From Tricholoma matsutake (taxonomy: Eukaryota > Basidiomycota > Agaricomycetes > Agaricales > Tricholomataceae): 64,000 nucleotides of DNA. The stretch spans positions 11,408,001-11,472,000 of the forward strand of contig AP026540.1 in NCBI GenBank assembly GCA_026075535.2. Direction: 5' to 3'. Shown here one piece after another: positions 44,991 through 57,856 of the stretch. The notes under the pieces were generated by a model. That model did no database searches. It was given only the letters and a program-made list of their open reading frames with translations, and was not told the DNA's origin. How positions within the stretch are numbered: position 1 is the first letter of the stretch; every line of letters begins with the position of its first letter. The translations under genes and the position numbers were made by a program.

Positions 44991-46254
44991 TCACGATGCC
45001 TCTGATTCAGAAGTCAAGGGTGTCCCAGAATTAGTGGGCGAGTTGTCTGATGTCGCGTCCGACCTCTCGACCCGCGTACCGTCTGGTGCAATCCCACATG
45101 CACTATTTCGAGTTGGGTTATGAGATTGAACATTTGGAAAGGAAGGAAGAATGACTTACGAGACGATCTGTTCCCAGTAACTGTGAGGCTCGAACTCGTA
45201 ATGGAATTGGCCACCAAAGTCGGCGTCTAAATGGGAAGGAGGAATGAGCTCGTCAAGATTTGGGTTGAATCGCATCTGGTTAGTGATATTATTAGTTTCG
45301 TGACTGGAGGAAATACATGGATAGCTGACCTTGTCCCTGGTTACTGGATCCAAAAACGGTGAAATCCCTTTGTAGAAGAAGCTGAGGAGCATAGGAAGGT
45401 TGACGACGAGTGCTCTACCGAGCGTTTCGCAATAGTGTTGTTGGAGGATATTCAGGACCTGTTGTAATTGATGTTAAATTTTCTCCATCAACCCAGTATT
45501 CGACCGAAACCCACCTTCCTAGCCACTGATATTGACGGGTTAGTACGCAGAGTCGTTGACTTGTAGTCCACAATAATTACAAGGGACTCTTGGTCGGGCG
45601 GCATAAGATCTTTAGCGCGTTCTCTGTCAACGCAACATTCAATCAATCAAAGCAACAAAGGCGAAAGTAGACAAACGAACAAACACCACACCAGATGGCG
45701 TAATTGCCGGGGTCCAGTCTCTGTATTCTCGCGCCCGGGACGCATATACAATATCGGGCGCCCATCTCTATCGAACCCGTTCAAAATACTACGCGTGGCG
45801 ATGGGAAAATACGTTAGATCGGATTTAGAAAGGATGTAGAAGGGCCTGACGTACATTTTTCCAGTCTCACTCTCTATCCTGACTTCGTCAGGGGGTATTA
45901 GCTCAGGCTTGAACTCCCTGCGCCACTCTAAAGTCGATTTGATACGCTTTTGCGCGTCAGGGAAGGTCCACTTTGAAGCACGCATGTACCGTGGGATCGT
46001 GTCGGGCTTGTCCAACCATCTCCGCTCCCATGGATGATATGGATCCGCTTCAGGAAGGGCGATTGTCTCCGCATACTGATGAAAAGGGAGAAAGAATTAT
46101 GAGAATATTGTCAAAATTTCCTGAAAGCGGACATTGGACGTGCCTGTCGCAAGGCCTTGATCTGTGCCTTCTGTTGCTCTGAATATTGGTATATTGGAGC
46201 AACTATAGTCCCTGGGGCTGGAGATATGAGAACTTCATGCGTCTTCTCGGACAT
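44991..46254 (-). CDS. Sec14-like CRAL-TRIO lipid-transfer protein
   Basis: Seven exons are read on the minus strand: 46254-46144, 46075-45855, 45788-45690, 45623-45515, 45458-45330, 45275-45160 and 45102-44991, total 897 nt, 298 residues. The CRAL-TRIO N-terminal helices (PRYMRASKWTFPDAQKRIK, residues about 60-80) precede the lipid-binding domain (ILNGFDRDGRPILYMRPG, LVIIVDYKSTTLR, ALVVNLPMLLSFFYKGISPFL, DADFGG). Such proteins exchange phosphatidylinositol and other lipids between membranes in the cytosol. The first intron uses a GC donor (CAG|GC). The ORF alone would mistranslate a 66-nt intron (GTACGT...CGTAG) between ETGK and ILNG. The third-exon end (donor after CTG GT) is the least certain junction. 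The start at MSEKTHEV was chosen; an upstream in-frame ATG at 46332 exists. Confidence 0.85.
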
Positions 46255-47070
46255 GCTCTGCTTCAGGGAGACCTCGGAGAGGGGGGAACACGGTTCGATG
46301 GAACGACGAGTTCGGCTCAACACTATATCCAAACTTATTGGATTTGTCAGCGATTCAAAGCGTGATCAGCAACCCGGCGTGTTCGATCGACCTAGATCTT
46401 GGTGAGATTTCCGTGAAATCACCCATAGTATTAGCGCGTATCCCGCTGCGAGGAATAACCGCTCTCCAGCGGCAATGGTCGGAACTTTGATGCACACGTG
46501 CTCACGTCTGTCGCAAAGAGTGGAACTTCGGTATTGCTGATACTTTAACAATGACAAGGGTAAAAAAGCAAATCAACACGAACGAAACTGTCAATGCTCG
46601 TCCCTCTTCTTACAGCGCCCTACTCGAACCATTACATGGGTTTGCAGGGAAGCTGTGTCAACAATACGCCGTGGCGCTTTTTGAGAGTAACACGATGCCG
46701 GGAGAATTTATCATCAGGAGAAAACCGAGCTTGGATGGGTATCAGTTGCTGATTGGAGCGGAATGGAAGCAGTTAAATACCAGGGTGGGCAGATTTTGTC
46801 AGCCTCCCTGCATCTGTAGTTTTCTGTTGACGAGTAGACATTAATAAGAGATATTCGATACAAAAAAACAAACAGACTTTCAAGGTGTATACCCTGTTTC
46901 CAGACTCGTCTAATGTGTACATCAGATGCATGTTGGCGGGCGAGATGTAAGATAGACACGTGATGTCATGTGGGGACAGATTGATGGCAATGCAGATGAC
47001 CGAGCCAGACCGTGACATTCCTCATACGCACGCACGTCATTGGTAAGTTGAATTGTTTTGCTAGAATCCA
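46255..47070. other. Intergenic region between the Sec14-like and thioredoxin genes
   Basis: The promoters of both divergent genes should lie here. Short open frames on both strands (for example 46551-46844) lack recognisable motifs, and I do not support them as genes. Confidence 0.55.
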
Positions 47071-47077
47071 TATAAAA
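47071..47077 (+). promoter_or_regulatory. TATA box of the first thioredoxin gene
   Basis: TATAAAA lies 48 bp before the start codon at 47125, with a pyrimidine-rich leader (CTTCTTCCTCTTTACAC) between. Confidence 0.6.
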
Positions 47078-47124
47078 GGCCCCCACAAACATCACATCTC
47101 CATAACACTTCTTCCTCTTTACAC

Positions 47125-47633
47125 ATGGGTGTCTCTACTTTCACGTCTGAGGAAGAGTATCAGAAAGTTGTAAGTTGGATACTCACAGCTTCAACTGCAT
47201 TACTCCTAACATTCCAACAGATCAGCAGCGGCGATGTTGTTGTTATCGATTTCACAGCGACATGGTGTGGCCCTTGTCGGATAGTATCTCCCTTGTTTGA
47301 GAAGCACAGTGACGACCCCAAGTTCTCTGGCGTCAAGTTCTACCAGGTCGACGTCGACGACTGGCCAGGTATCTCAAGCTCCGCTGGTGTTCGTGCAGTA
47401 CGTTGTACACCTTTCAGGGTCGAACCACATCCCTAGAATCTATTTCTTCCATCTAGATGCCGACATTCATGGTTTTCCAAGCCGGTGAACGAATCGCCGA
47501 TCTAGTAGGTGCCATTCCCACCAAACTTGAGGTATGGCTTGTCTTGTTTTCTTGTCGTCGTCATCGTCATTAAAATCCACTTACCAACCAGGAACTTCTG
47601 TCAACTGCTGCGAAATCCATCGCGCCAGCATAA
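47125..47633 (+). CDS. Thioredoxin
   Basis: Four exons (47125-47169, 47221-47397, 47457-47531 and 47592-47633) total 339 nt, 112 residues, the usual thioredoxin size. The active site is canonical: DFTATWCGPCRIVSPLFE, residues about 25-42. The conserved cis-proline segment MPTFMVFQAGE starts the third exon. The protein would reduce disulfides of partner proteins in the cytosol, using thioredoxin reductase. No signal peptide is seen. All introns are phase 0. The gene directly downstream is a tandem paralogue with the same exon layout. Confidence 0.92.
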
Positions 47634-47816
47634 GCTGCATCGTACTACCATGAAAGTTGTCGAGTTTTTTTTTTGTCTGTATTATAATACACGTTCAACA
47701 ATCCTACTTCCATCGATAGAATCTCATTTCACCAAGAAGGATGCATTGCAAATCACCCGACCCGGAATACCGTCGGCATGTTAAGCATGGTCACACGTGA
47801 GATCACATTGGGATTT

Positions 47817-47823
47817 TATATAA
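47817..47823 (+). promoter_or_regulatory. TATA-like box of the second thioredoxin-like gene
   Basis: TATATAA lies about 78 bp before the start codon at 47901. Confidence 0.45.
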
Positions 47824-47900
47824 GAGTATCCATGGAAGTAAAACTGCCAAGTCTTCGTTGCTGCTCCACCACAAGCGATACGGTCTCCAGAAGCAACAGA

Positions 47901-48405
47901 ATGGGTGTTACACTGATCAATTCTCGGATGGAATTCCAACGAATCGTACGTATAATCCCCGTATAGTTAACGTTTCTGACATGGCACATTCTGTAGACTG
48001 ACAGTCGCAAAGTCGTCGCTATCGATTTGTGGGAGGAGAGATGCGAATTTTGCAAAATGATAGCTCCTCTCTTTGAAGAGTACTCAAACGACCCTAGATT
48101 CTCTGATATCGAATTCTACAGCGTAAACTGCAGTACCCGGGAGGGTGATGAAATCGCGCAAGAGACCCGGGTTACAGTAGTAAGCTCCGAATATTAAGAT
48201 AGAATTCCCTATGCAAAGCTTTCTTTTGTTTTTTTTTCAGTATCCATCGTTTTTCCTTTTCCATTCCGGCAACAAGATCGACGAGATGGAAGGCGCGAAT
48301 CGAGCGAAACTCTTGGTATACATTCTTCATTCGTCCGATCCTGCAGTCTAATTGACAAGTTGGAAACAGGACATGATCACGAAAGGAGCAGCACTGGCAG
48401 CATGA
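47901..48405 (+). CDS. Thioredoxin-like protein with diverged active site
   Basis: Four exons (47901-47945, 47997-48179, 48241-48315 and 48370-48405) total 339 nt, 112 residues, the same length as the upstream thioredoxin. The exons match in number, order, phase and nearly in size (45/183/75/36 against 45/177/75/42), so this is a tandem duplicate. The fold signature is kept (VVAIDLWEERCEFCKMIAPLFEEY and YPSFFLFHSGNKI). The active site is RCEFC instead of WCGPC. The two cysteines are kept, but Trp, Gly and Pro are replaced and the cis-Pro region reads VYPSFF. The redox potential and partner choice probably differ. An upstream in-frame ATG (47779) is less likely, since MGVTLINS aligns with MGVSTFTS of the paralogue. 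Confidence 0.82.
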
Positions 48406-49560
48406 TAATACTATGTTTAACAATGCATTTATCATCTTGTCAGTGTAGCGTCTGAAACTAAGTTTCAAATCGCATTTGCCGAGCTGCCGGGTGGTATGCG
48501 AGAGCCCCTGAGACCCCCGGAAAATATTTCGCACTCAGAAGGCGAGGGGTCTTCCAGTAAATTTCCTTTCTAACGTACGTAATCCTTCTTTTCCATCGCT
48601 GACGTACTAAGCGACGTTAAGTAAGTATACCCAAATCCAGCAAAATTATGACATCGGCATGCTCCGCTCATCTCTCTCATCTGAACATATCTCTCAATTC
48701 ACACTCCGACATGGCACCGCGCTTTATGGTTTCTACGTTTCCAGCAAGTCATCCAGTGTGTTATCAATCGGGATCGCACGCAGATCACTATACTGTATGT
48801 ATAGTCATTAAAGCAACCGATAATCAAGATCTGGGGCTATAATAAGTATTGCTTTCAGGCGCGAGGCGCACATAATAGAGATGTTTAACAGTATACTATA
48901 CCATCCGGGGCTTTACCGCTTGCAGTTATCAAGTTTCTCTAACTTCCAAAGCGTCACTGACAACTTTATGATACCACCAAATTTTCTGATTAATTGCAGC
49001 TTTTTTTGATTGAACAATCATATGTTCAGACCCTGGGCGTTGCATCAATAACATCAACAAGTTGTCGACCCACCTCTACTGATAAAATAGCCCATTTTTC
49101 GTATCAACGGCCCTAAAGTGGGCGGTGATTGACTATTGAGTATTGGGCAAAATGGGTATGGTGGTGCAAACGGATTGCGCCCACCTACGTTTATAATATC
49201 AATCGTAATGAACAGGTTGAGATTAGGGGACTGGCCGCAAGAAGGGGTTGCAGTTCGATCGAACTTTACGGGAATGTTTTGATTTGGGCTGATCTAGTTG
49301 CCTACGATGCAAACTAGGTGACTGTAAGATCATCTTTATCTCAAAGGTAACTGACCTCTTATTCATCTGACGGCAGAACATCAGGTTGTAAAATCGTACA
49401 TGCACTGTAACAACATTAGAAAGGGATCTGTCAGAATGCGACTTCTTTCCTTCTTTGTTGTGTAACCAACTCATAAACTGTCAGGTAGACCCCCAGCCAA
49501 TGTACAACCGACATCCTAACTTCTGCGACTGAATGGTACCATACCTCCCATCTTCATCTG
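48406..49560. other. Intergenic region without recognisable genes
   Basis: About 1.15 kb between the second thioredoxin-like gene and the 3' end of the next minus-strand gene. Short open frames (for example 48648-48842 and 49129-49317) have no motif or splice support. Confidence 0.55.
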
Positions 49561-52275
49561 TTAAAACAAATCCAACTCTGGCAAATGCACCGCCCCGAGC
49601 CAAGCAAGGATAACCTCCACTCTCGGCCCATGCAACGGAATATTGATCGACATGCCTTTCTTTTTTCCATTTGCGCCCCCCGCCTTTTCTGCTGCCGCTT
49701 TCTCCACTTTCTCTCTTTGTCGCTTAACAACAGGTGCGAGGAGGATCCTCACACAGTCCAGGGTTTGTACACCGTCCGCCCTGAGAGAGGCGTTGGCAGG
49801 TGCAGAGGCATGGAACCCATCGGGGATGTCGGGGGTGTGGGGCACAGAGCTGCACTCACCCTGCTGGGAAACGCTATTTTCCCTCGACGTCGAGGCGGAC
49901 GCAGATGAAGATGACGCGCCAGGAACGCAAGATGCACCGTCGCCTGGCGGGTACGTCATGTCGGTCGGTGAACTAGTACAAGAAATAGCCAGTGGGGGGG
50001 GAGATGGTGGGACCATGATCGCCAGGCGCGTTTTACCACGCAATGCGGACAAGGAGTGCGGCTGAATCCCATGCTTCCAACCACTCGCGAGCCGCTCTAG
50101 AACCTCGATGAACTCCGCCTGGCCCATAGATCGCGGAGGCAAGAAAATAGGATATCCCTCCAAGCCGTCCACCAGGGCCGCAGTCCGTGCAAATGTTGGA
50201 AGAATCGCGCAGAAGTCTGCAAGCATCAGCTGACATATGAGGATACTGAAGTGCGACTCGACGAGCAGCGGGTGGTATGTCGTGAATACCGGTGGAGTGT
50301 CGGGGAGAGGCGGCGGCTGGTTATTGTGGTTCCCTGGACGGATGCTCTCAGAGAGAAGGAACGCGAACGCAGTCTGGTGCGCAATGTCGCCCGCAGGCAT
50401 CAAGTTGGGTGACTCAAGTGAGTCGAATTGTGACAGGAATTTCTCGTGGTCGCGAATGCTCTTCTTCAGCAGGCTCGTGATCTGTTCCCGAAACGTTTCC
50501 TCGCTCAACACCCCACGGTATGCTGTCAGTTTTGGGCCATCCTTTTTCCCTAAGGGCCCGTCAGGGTTACCGATCTCGATTCCACCGAATCTCCCATTCT
50601 CAATGTAGCAGAGCCTCAGTTCTGCACCATCTACAGAAAGCACTTTCCGTACCCCCTCAAGCTTCAGCACCGCATCCTCAATCAAGTAAACCGCGTGTTG
50701 CAAGAATGCTGCACCACGTAGGAATAATAACTGGTGCTCAATTGGATCAGGCGCATCCGGGAGGACGGACGGATGGAGCAGCAGCGGCTCCCCATCTAGT
50801 CCCTCAACGGTGTTTTCACAACCCATTGCACTAGTGCCATCCGGGGGTGCTTGGCCATTCGTGTGCATGCCGGCGTTCGGCTTCTTCCGTTTCCCATTCT
50901 TGGTACTCCGTGACTCGCTTGTGGACGCATTAATCCTGTGCATCATCTTGGCTTTGCGCACCGCCCGAGCTTCCTTCAGGGCGTAAGTGAAGTCTTTTGT
51001 GGCTTGCGAATACTCGTCCCTGAAACAGTGGACGATCCCACGAGTTCGATAGTATTCCAGGCGTTGGGGTTGAACTGCTATTAGCTCATCCAAAACATTG
51101 GTGGTCGTTGACTCTGCAAGTTGTCTAGAAGCATTGAGTAATTGTTAGTATAGGAAAAGAAGTAAAGTGGAAAACGAACCGAGATGGGATCTTTTCATGG
51201 AAGAAATGTACATATTTTGCATCCACATCGTTGGGATCTGAGAAAGTTGTGAAGGCGGGATCTCAGGTCATCCAAAAATCATAACACACCATTCTTGAGC
51301 ACTCGCTCCGCAACATCATCAAACACACTACCCCCCTGCATGATCATAACGCTCGAAGCAATTTCATCCGCTTTGTACGCTTCTGCGAGTTTCTGAACTG
51401 CGAGTACTCTCAAACGATGTAAGCGCATGGCCGACATAGCTACATTCCTTCCGCCACTCCCACTAATTCCCAGTGGGCTAATACCAAATGACTGAGCAGT
51501 AGACCAAGGACTATTATTCGGCCCCGACCCGTTTCTCATGGATCCTAACTCTGCCGCAGTTAATCCAGAAGAAGCACGGACAGACAATTCTGCAGCCTCG
51601 TCGATAAGCCTGCGGATAGACAAAACTGAGCGAAAAACACCCGGGTCAATCGGAGGAGGCGTAGCTCTCCCCGGCTTCGGAGTGGGGAAGGGAGGCGGGG
51701 GAGGTAATGTTGAATACGTGCTTCGAGGCGAGTCTGGCATAGAATAATCGCCTAGACTTCGAAATCTAACATCTCTTTGTTTGCTAGATGAGGAACTTGA
51801 GGGAAGAGCCGGGACCGGGGATGAACGCGTTTCGGGAATGGACAGCGTTGCTGGGTCCATGTTTAGCACGAGTAAGGATTCTAATAGTTCGAGCGGGAGC
51901 TGAAGCCATGGGCCCTAATAATGAGTGAGTTCCGTATATTCATTTCCGTGATGAAATTGTACATATGCATACATGGTAAGAGCTGATGTAGCGCCAATGT
52001 TTGTTTCTGCTAATGCACAGAGCGGGGGGACGATTGTCGGGCTCTGGGACATCTTGTGCTTTTGCTTTCAGAGCGGCTGCAGCATCTTTCGCCTTGGCCG
52101 ATTTCTTGGGTTTCTTCTTCTTTTTCTTTTTCTGACCCGATGGGCTTCTGTCTTGCCCGTCATTTCTGGGACGCGTTGGAGACGTCTCGCGGGAGTGGAT
52201 GTTTGATTCTGAGGCACCAATGATAGGATCATCTAATTCTGACGCGTCATTCACAGTGTTCATCGCGACATCCAT
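49561..52275 (-). CDS. Protein with Lys-rich N-terminus and TPR-like repeats, unknown function
   Basis: Four exons (52275-51973, 51914-51290, 51237-51180 and 51124-49561) total 2550 nt, 849 residues. The first exon has a poly-Lys stretch (QKKKKKKKPKKSAKAK). LQLPLELLESLLVLNMDP follows, then a Ser/Pro-rich linker, VLSIRRLIDEAAELSVRASSG, and AMRLHRLRVLAVQKLAEAYKADE, which look helical. A TPR-like unit (YYRTRGIVHCFRDEYSQATKDFTYALKEAR) starts the last exon. Its second half has helices separated by low-complexity Ser-rich loops and ends HLPELDLF. All junctions are consensus and in phase. I believe similar proteins occur across Agaricomycetes but cannot name a function. A protein-protein scaffold role is inferred from the TPR-like part. 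Confidence 0.75.
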
Positions 52276-53311
52276 GTTAGCATGTAGTAGAGAATAAACG
52301 GTGTGTTGACCGAGTGGAGTCCGTCGCCAAGTTCAACAGTGACGAGGAAATTTACATTTCCCACGCTCAATTCATATGCAGTCACTGCCACCTCCAGCGG
52401 AACTCAATAAGATTCTTGACCTGCTCCATGATCTGTACATGCGTGGTCATGAATTTTCAGACTCTAGCCTACTGACTTTCGCCTCCAACATCAAGACTGG
52501 TGTAAATATTGCCGATCCCGAGTTTATGCCCGGTCAAAAACGAAGCAGGGAGAAACACAGTTCGAGGCAAGTTCTAGGAGCCGAGTTGTGAGGCGTCTTT
52601 TTGCCAGTAATCGAAAATTAGCAGGTCCGATGTCCTCGCTTCAAGGAAGTTAGTCCCACGAGGACGTTCTTGGTGCGCAGTATCGATATCCTGGGTTGAA
52701 GGTTTCATTAGCTTGAACCCTAGAGTACTGAGTGGCTTGACCTTTTGTATATTGTTTTGCGGACTTTCCCTGTGTTCGTGCGCTGGTAGTAGCGAAATAA
52801 GACCGATTTCTATTTGATTTTAACAATCGGTTGAACGGTTAGTCCCTTGGAGACACGACACCCAGAGCATAAATGTCTCATTGGCTTTTCGAATTCATGC
52901 TGCTTGTACACACTTCGGCACCTTGAGGTAGTCGTGTTGATGTCATATCCAGAATGATACGAAAGGCGGTTGAATGGGTTTCCTGTTTCTCCGCATCGGT
53001 CTTCACACAGATAACGTCGTTTGACCTTACGATCACCCTCTTGCATGTTTTTTGAATTTGAACCGCACCATCTTCATGGTCATTGAGAATTGAGCGCTCG
53101 ACACTTCTCAGCCTATATATATCTTGTACTTGAGGTGTGCTGTAGAGGGGTCGCTGTACCTTGGGGTTTATATCCCGATATTGAGATAACTGTGAGTTCA
53201 CTCTGGGCCATTCAGGATTGCAATACATATTCAGACCAAGTTGGCATTGCAGAGGTATCCAATAATTGTAGGTGAGATCCAAGAGTTACAAGATAGATGT
53301 GTCGGATAGAA
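52276..53311. other. Intergenic region with one possible gene remnant
   Basis: An open frame of 71 codons at 52376-52591 (plus; MQSLPPPAELNKILDLLHDLY) has protein-like composition and could be a small gene or first exon, but no downstream exon or family was recognised. The rest, to 53311, shows nothing supportable. Confidence 0.4.
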
Positions 53312-56300
53312 CTAGTCATGGGGGTCGGCGGGGTCGGCGCCAACAACAGCCCTCAGATATGATGTCAAGACCGTCTTAGACTCGTCGAAAGCGCGAATAC
53401 TAGGGGCGATGCCACCTGGCGACGCACGTGCCTTGATGAGGCAAAGTTCGCGGAAAGCCACCGCAAATGCGAACGTCGGCGACTCGTGATAGGCGTACGA
53501 GGCTTTCACCTCGTCAATATTTGGAATCAAGAATACACCGTCAACCGCCTCAGCAAACATTTGGGAGGCAACGAGCATTGGATCCTTCTGATCTTTGGGG
53601 CGTTTCTGCTTCTTCTTGGGTGATCCTTCCCTGGATTTTCGACAACCCTCGTTGAACGCCTCTCGAGCTTTCATAACGTGATCTCTGACGAGCTTCAGCT
53701 GATCTGAAAACCCTGAGAAGTTGCCTTTCGTGTACGCATCCAGGGCAAATTCCGAGAACGTGCTGTAAGGAGCCTTGAGATCCTTGTCTGGCCGATCAGC
53801 GTCTTGACCAATCTTGTCATACTGTTCTAGCAGTGCATCGCCTTCAGTCTTCCCGGCCCTATACAGGGCCCGGAGAATAAAGGGCTCTATCATCCGGTCG
53901 AAGTCGGGAATTGATCCACCGAATCGTGCGCGGTCCTTCTCAAAAACACCAGCTTTTAGTCGTAATCCAGTTTTACTGGAATCAAGTAGGACATTGAACC
54001 TAACAGACAGATCAATCTGAGGAACAGGTCATCCAGGCACAGGTGGCCAACGTACATATAAGCCATGCGGATAGACATTGGGTCATCCAATCCATTTTTC
54101 CATACGGCATAATCGTGGTAGTTTGAGTACAAACCAACCTTGGAGTCGTTAAGACCCAGAAGACAGATCTCCTGGAACTCCTCCTGTGCAGCCTTCGTGG
54201 ACATCACACCTACGCGTTCCGAAAAGGCTGTGACAGATTCTACATTTCCCTCAAAGTAATCCTTGACTAGGGTCTTTGGCATCTCCGTGAGTTGTTTGCT
54301 TTGGAAATGCTCCACAATCCGTGGGAGGAAAATGAGAAAGACGTCGTCTATCGAAGGGTTTCATATCTGTACAAAGTTCTTCGGCGAACATACGTACCTC
54401 CGTCATGGTCTAGTTACAAACACAGATAGGTAAGGGTGTTAGATCCAGCAGAAGTAAGAGTCGGCGTACCTCCGCCTGAAAGAAGACTTGCAAGACTACA
54501 AGTTCCCTCGGTGGATGTGATGACAACATCCGGCCAATCATACAATTCGGGAATATCAACAGCTTGAACCTAGAGTATCGGAAGGTCAGTACACACATTG
54601 TACGTGTGAATTCTTAACGATCATTACTTTTTGAATATCCGAGGGAAGACGAAGCGGGTACCTATCGGATGTGTCAGCTATTCACTCTATACTGACTGAG
54701 GGCCAATATAGTGCATACCTCCCAAGCTATAGAATCATACATAAGCAAAAGAAATTCGTGAATCAAAGTAGAATAACGCACAAGCACATTGCCCACGATG
54801 ACATTGAACAGCGTGTGCATCTCGGGATGAAGAATCTCCCGAGAAGATCTGTAGAATATTTCGCCTTCCCGGAGAACACCAAGAGGATCTGAAAGATTGT
54901 TATTTCTTTAATGGCATTTGGGACGAATACAAGTGACTTACCAGGAATAATGAATGCTTTTGTTGACAAAGGGACAGGAATTTGGAATTTCTCGACTGTT
55001 GTCGTGATCGTTTGGTTAACAATATAGCGGATTTTGTCACGAAGGAAGTTCAGCTCGTCTGGACGAAACCCGGCCTGCAATAGCTCCATCGCACACTCAT
55101 TCTTTGACAGCGGAACTAGGTTAAACTTAACGATGTAGATACGTAGACTGGGGTAGGCGAGTGACTCACCTCCGCTAAAATCATTCCGGCCTGAATACGT
55201 CGGCGTCACGAGCTCATCAGCAAGAGCTGGGGGGACCCCATCGTTGTCCCCCAAGGCGACATCGACATGGCCCCATTCACGGCCCTGAAGCCCAATGGCT
55301 CGACTTCGCATACCAACCTGTCTCTGCGTCCTAGATCCTGTCACACCTCCGATTCGATTGATTGCATGCCATAAGGATATCATGGCCTGCGGACTTCCCC
55401 AGTCCATCAGTGGTTTCACTTCATCCGTCAGGCCCTTGATCAGCAAGTCGATGAGGAGCTCGTCAGGAATCTCATTGTGCGACAGATTGAGGATGCTCTG
55501 TCTCGACAACGTGATTGGCCCTGAATACTGCGATATCGTAAGTAGATCCAGAATGCGATGTGCGCGGTCAAGAGGATACAGATATGTCATTTTGTCTTGT
55601 GACTTGCGAATCCATATTTTGGCTTCCTCATCGGTGTCAGTCGGATGGATGATGAACATGCCTTTCGCGCCCTTGATCCGGGCTTGTACGGCCGTTGGTC
55701 GATATGGTAGGCTCAGTTTGTGGCGGATGATGAGTGCTGCCGCATGATTGATAAAACCACAGCCATCCGTCATGATCTTCTCCGCAGGCGGCTTTTCCTC
55801 TTTCGATACGTCTGATGCATCTGACAAGCAACATAAGTTCATATGAACAAGTCTGCACCAACAGAAGGTAACATTACAGATATCGTCAATATTGAAGATA
55901 TTACGCTCGTCGAAGATAAGTACAGGAATGGAGTTCGACAATCCAAGCGCAAAACGTGTGGACCACTTGCTGATAGGCTAGATAAGGTTATTAGACTGCG
56001 GAATGACATCAAGCAAAGGATACGAGTACCTGTTTCTTGTTCAGATTGAGCGGATTATGCCAGCTAATGATATTAGCGAATGGATGCCGATGTTCATCCC
56101 CACACCAAGATCCTGGTCGGCGCTCATAATCTTCATTAGTTTCGACGAGATATACACTATTGTCCTTCGCATGCAAGGGTACGAAAATACGTCCACATAA
56201 AACAAATTTTGAGGACAGATACGCTCGAACGTCTGGGAGTTCCTTCAATACGAGCTCATCGGGGATGCGCAGCTGGATCATGCGTCGCGACCCAAGATAA

Positions 56301-57856
56301 CGAGCGAATCTGTGGGAGCGACGTTTCTCCATTGGCTCAAGCTGAATCTTGAAGGTCTTCTGGTAATTCACCAACCGTCCAAGTTGTTGGATTTGGCCGC
56401 CGTGCCAGTCTCGTTCACCTTGCCATTCACCCATAAGGCCAAGACCACGCCCACGATTTTCGATGATGGCAAGTTGTTCGCGATCGAGCTCCTCCCTGTT
56501 GCAAGTGACCATCAGATAGCGATCCTACTGGAATACATAGAGCATACGCATACCATAAGGTGAGATCGGAGCTCTTTTGTGGGATGTTGAGCATCACACT
56601 CCTTACACGATAGGCAGCTTTGGCACTGGGGCCCGTTAGTCCGCCGATTTTGCTCTCAACCTGTTCCCAAGTCCACTGACTAGTAGTCACGCCACGAGCA
56701 AGCTCGAATTGTACACCCCAAGATATATGTTCTTTGTCGAGCAAGGCCTGGATACGAGTATCGTGTGCTATGAAGTCGGTCTCCAGATCGACACCAATTG
56801 GACCGTTGAGAAATTTGTCCAACAGGTTTTCCGACGACTCGAGGGAGGATTCTGGATCGTATTGGATCTCTTCCTGTTTCTTGGCTGTGGGGGGCTGGGC
56901 GCTAAAAACATCTTCGACAACGACGGGTGGAGCTTGTGCAACATGAGATGAGCTATATTCTGTGGTTCCAACCTTCCTATACTTTGAGGGGGAACCCGTA
57001 GATGTGGGTCTAGCATCACTATCCCGTTTTGTACCAGAAGAGGAAATAGACGAGTTTGCGGAAATTACAGACCACTCCGTCATCGAACCCTGAGACGACA
57101 TCGATGTTGCCGGCGATAGCATCTCGAATAAAGGGTACTCTTCTGTGTCCGTGAGAATTAGAGAAAAGTGAGCAGGCAAATCAAGAGCATGAAATATAAT
57201 TACTCTTTGAAACTGAGAAATTGCGTCAAGATATGATCGAAAAGGTAGATCGGAAATGGATAAGGCATACCATCTCCTCGCTCCTCATCGGATTCTTCGT
57301 CTGAGTCGATGATGACAAGCTGGAGAGGTTTTCCCTTGACCAATCCTTATCAACAGACATGTCTACAGATACACGAAGTAATACTGCATACATTTTTCCT
57401 CGCTGATGATGTTGGTTCAGTGAATAGCTTCTTTTCCATTGGAAGAGGCATTGGTGCTGGAGGTGAGGTATCAATGAGGAGTGCGAAATATTTGAAAATA
57501 AAGAAATATCTAACATCTCAGCTCGAACGCCTTCCTCAATGCAGAGGCGCGTTGGTGTGCAGATATACTTCCTGAGCCGTCGGAACGTGACCTAGACGGG
57601 GTGACTGGATGGATAGTAGGTGGGTTTGTTGGGGAACTAGCCAATGAATCTGTTACAGAATAAGGACGATATTGCCGATAAGCGCGATGACTAGTACCGA
57701 TTTCATCGACTTGTTTGTAAAAAGTAGGATCCTCCTCGGAGAAAGCGTAGTCACCATTGTCATGTTCAATCTACGAGCACGATGTTATTATAGAGTCCGC
57801 TTTGAGAAACAGCCCCGGATAATACAGACTGAAACAGGACTCCGCTTGTGACTCAT
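53312..57856 (-). CDS. RNA-dependent RNA polymerase (QDE-1/Rdp type, RNA silencing)
   Basis: A multi-exon gene on the minus strand. The N-terminal third is acidic and Ser-rich (YAFSEEDPTFYKQVDEIG, DSDEESDEE). The RdRP domain begins near RFARYLGSRRMIQLRIP and FVLCGRIFVPLHAKDNSVYLVE, then KWSTRFALGLSNSIP, IMTDGCGFINHAA and AVQARIKGAKGMF. An 8-nt microexon (54719-54726) and a 12-nt microexon (54398-54409) build the region around the catalytic DxDGD, here DHDGD after SLLSGG. The C-terminal helical part ends at TAG 53312-53314. These enzymes copy single-stranded RNA into dsRNA for Dicer. The start (57856, MSHKRSPVS) and the first two or three introns are tentative. The gene is divergent from SMC4. 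Confidence 0.88.

Noticed and set aside
52376..52591. Small gene MQSLPPPAEL...
   Set aside because: It may be real, but no second exon, domain or stop context supports it. It is mentioned only within the intergenic entry.
56427..57179. Reading the 250-codon RdRP frame through to its stop
   Set aside because: The last 40 residues change character. A consensus intron (GTAAGG to CCAGTAG, about 82 nt) joins AAYR in frame to DRYLMVTCNREE, so the frame beyond it is intronic.
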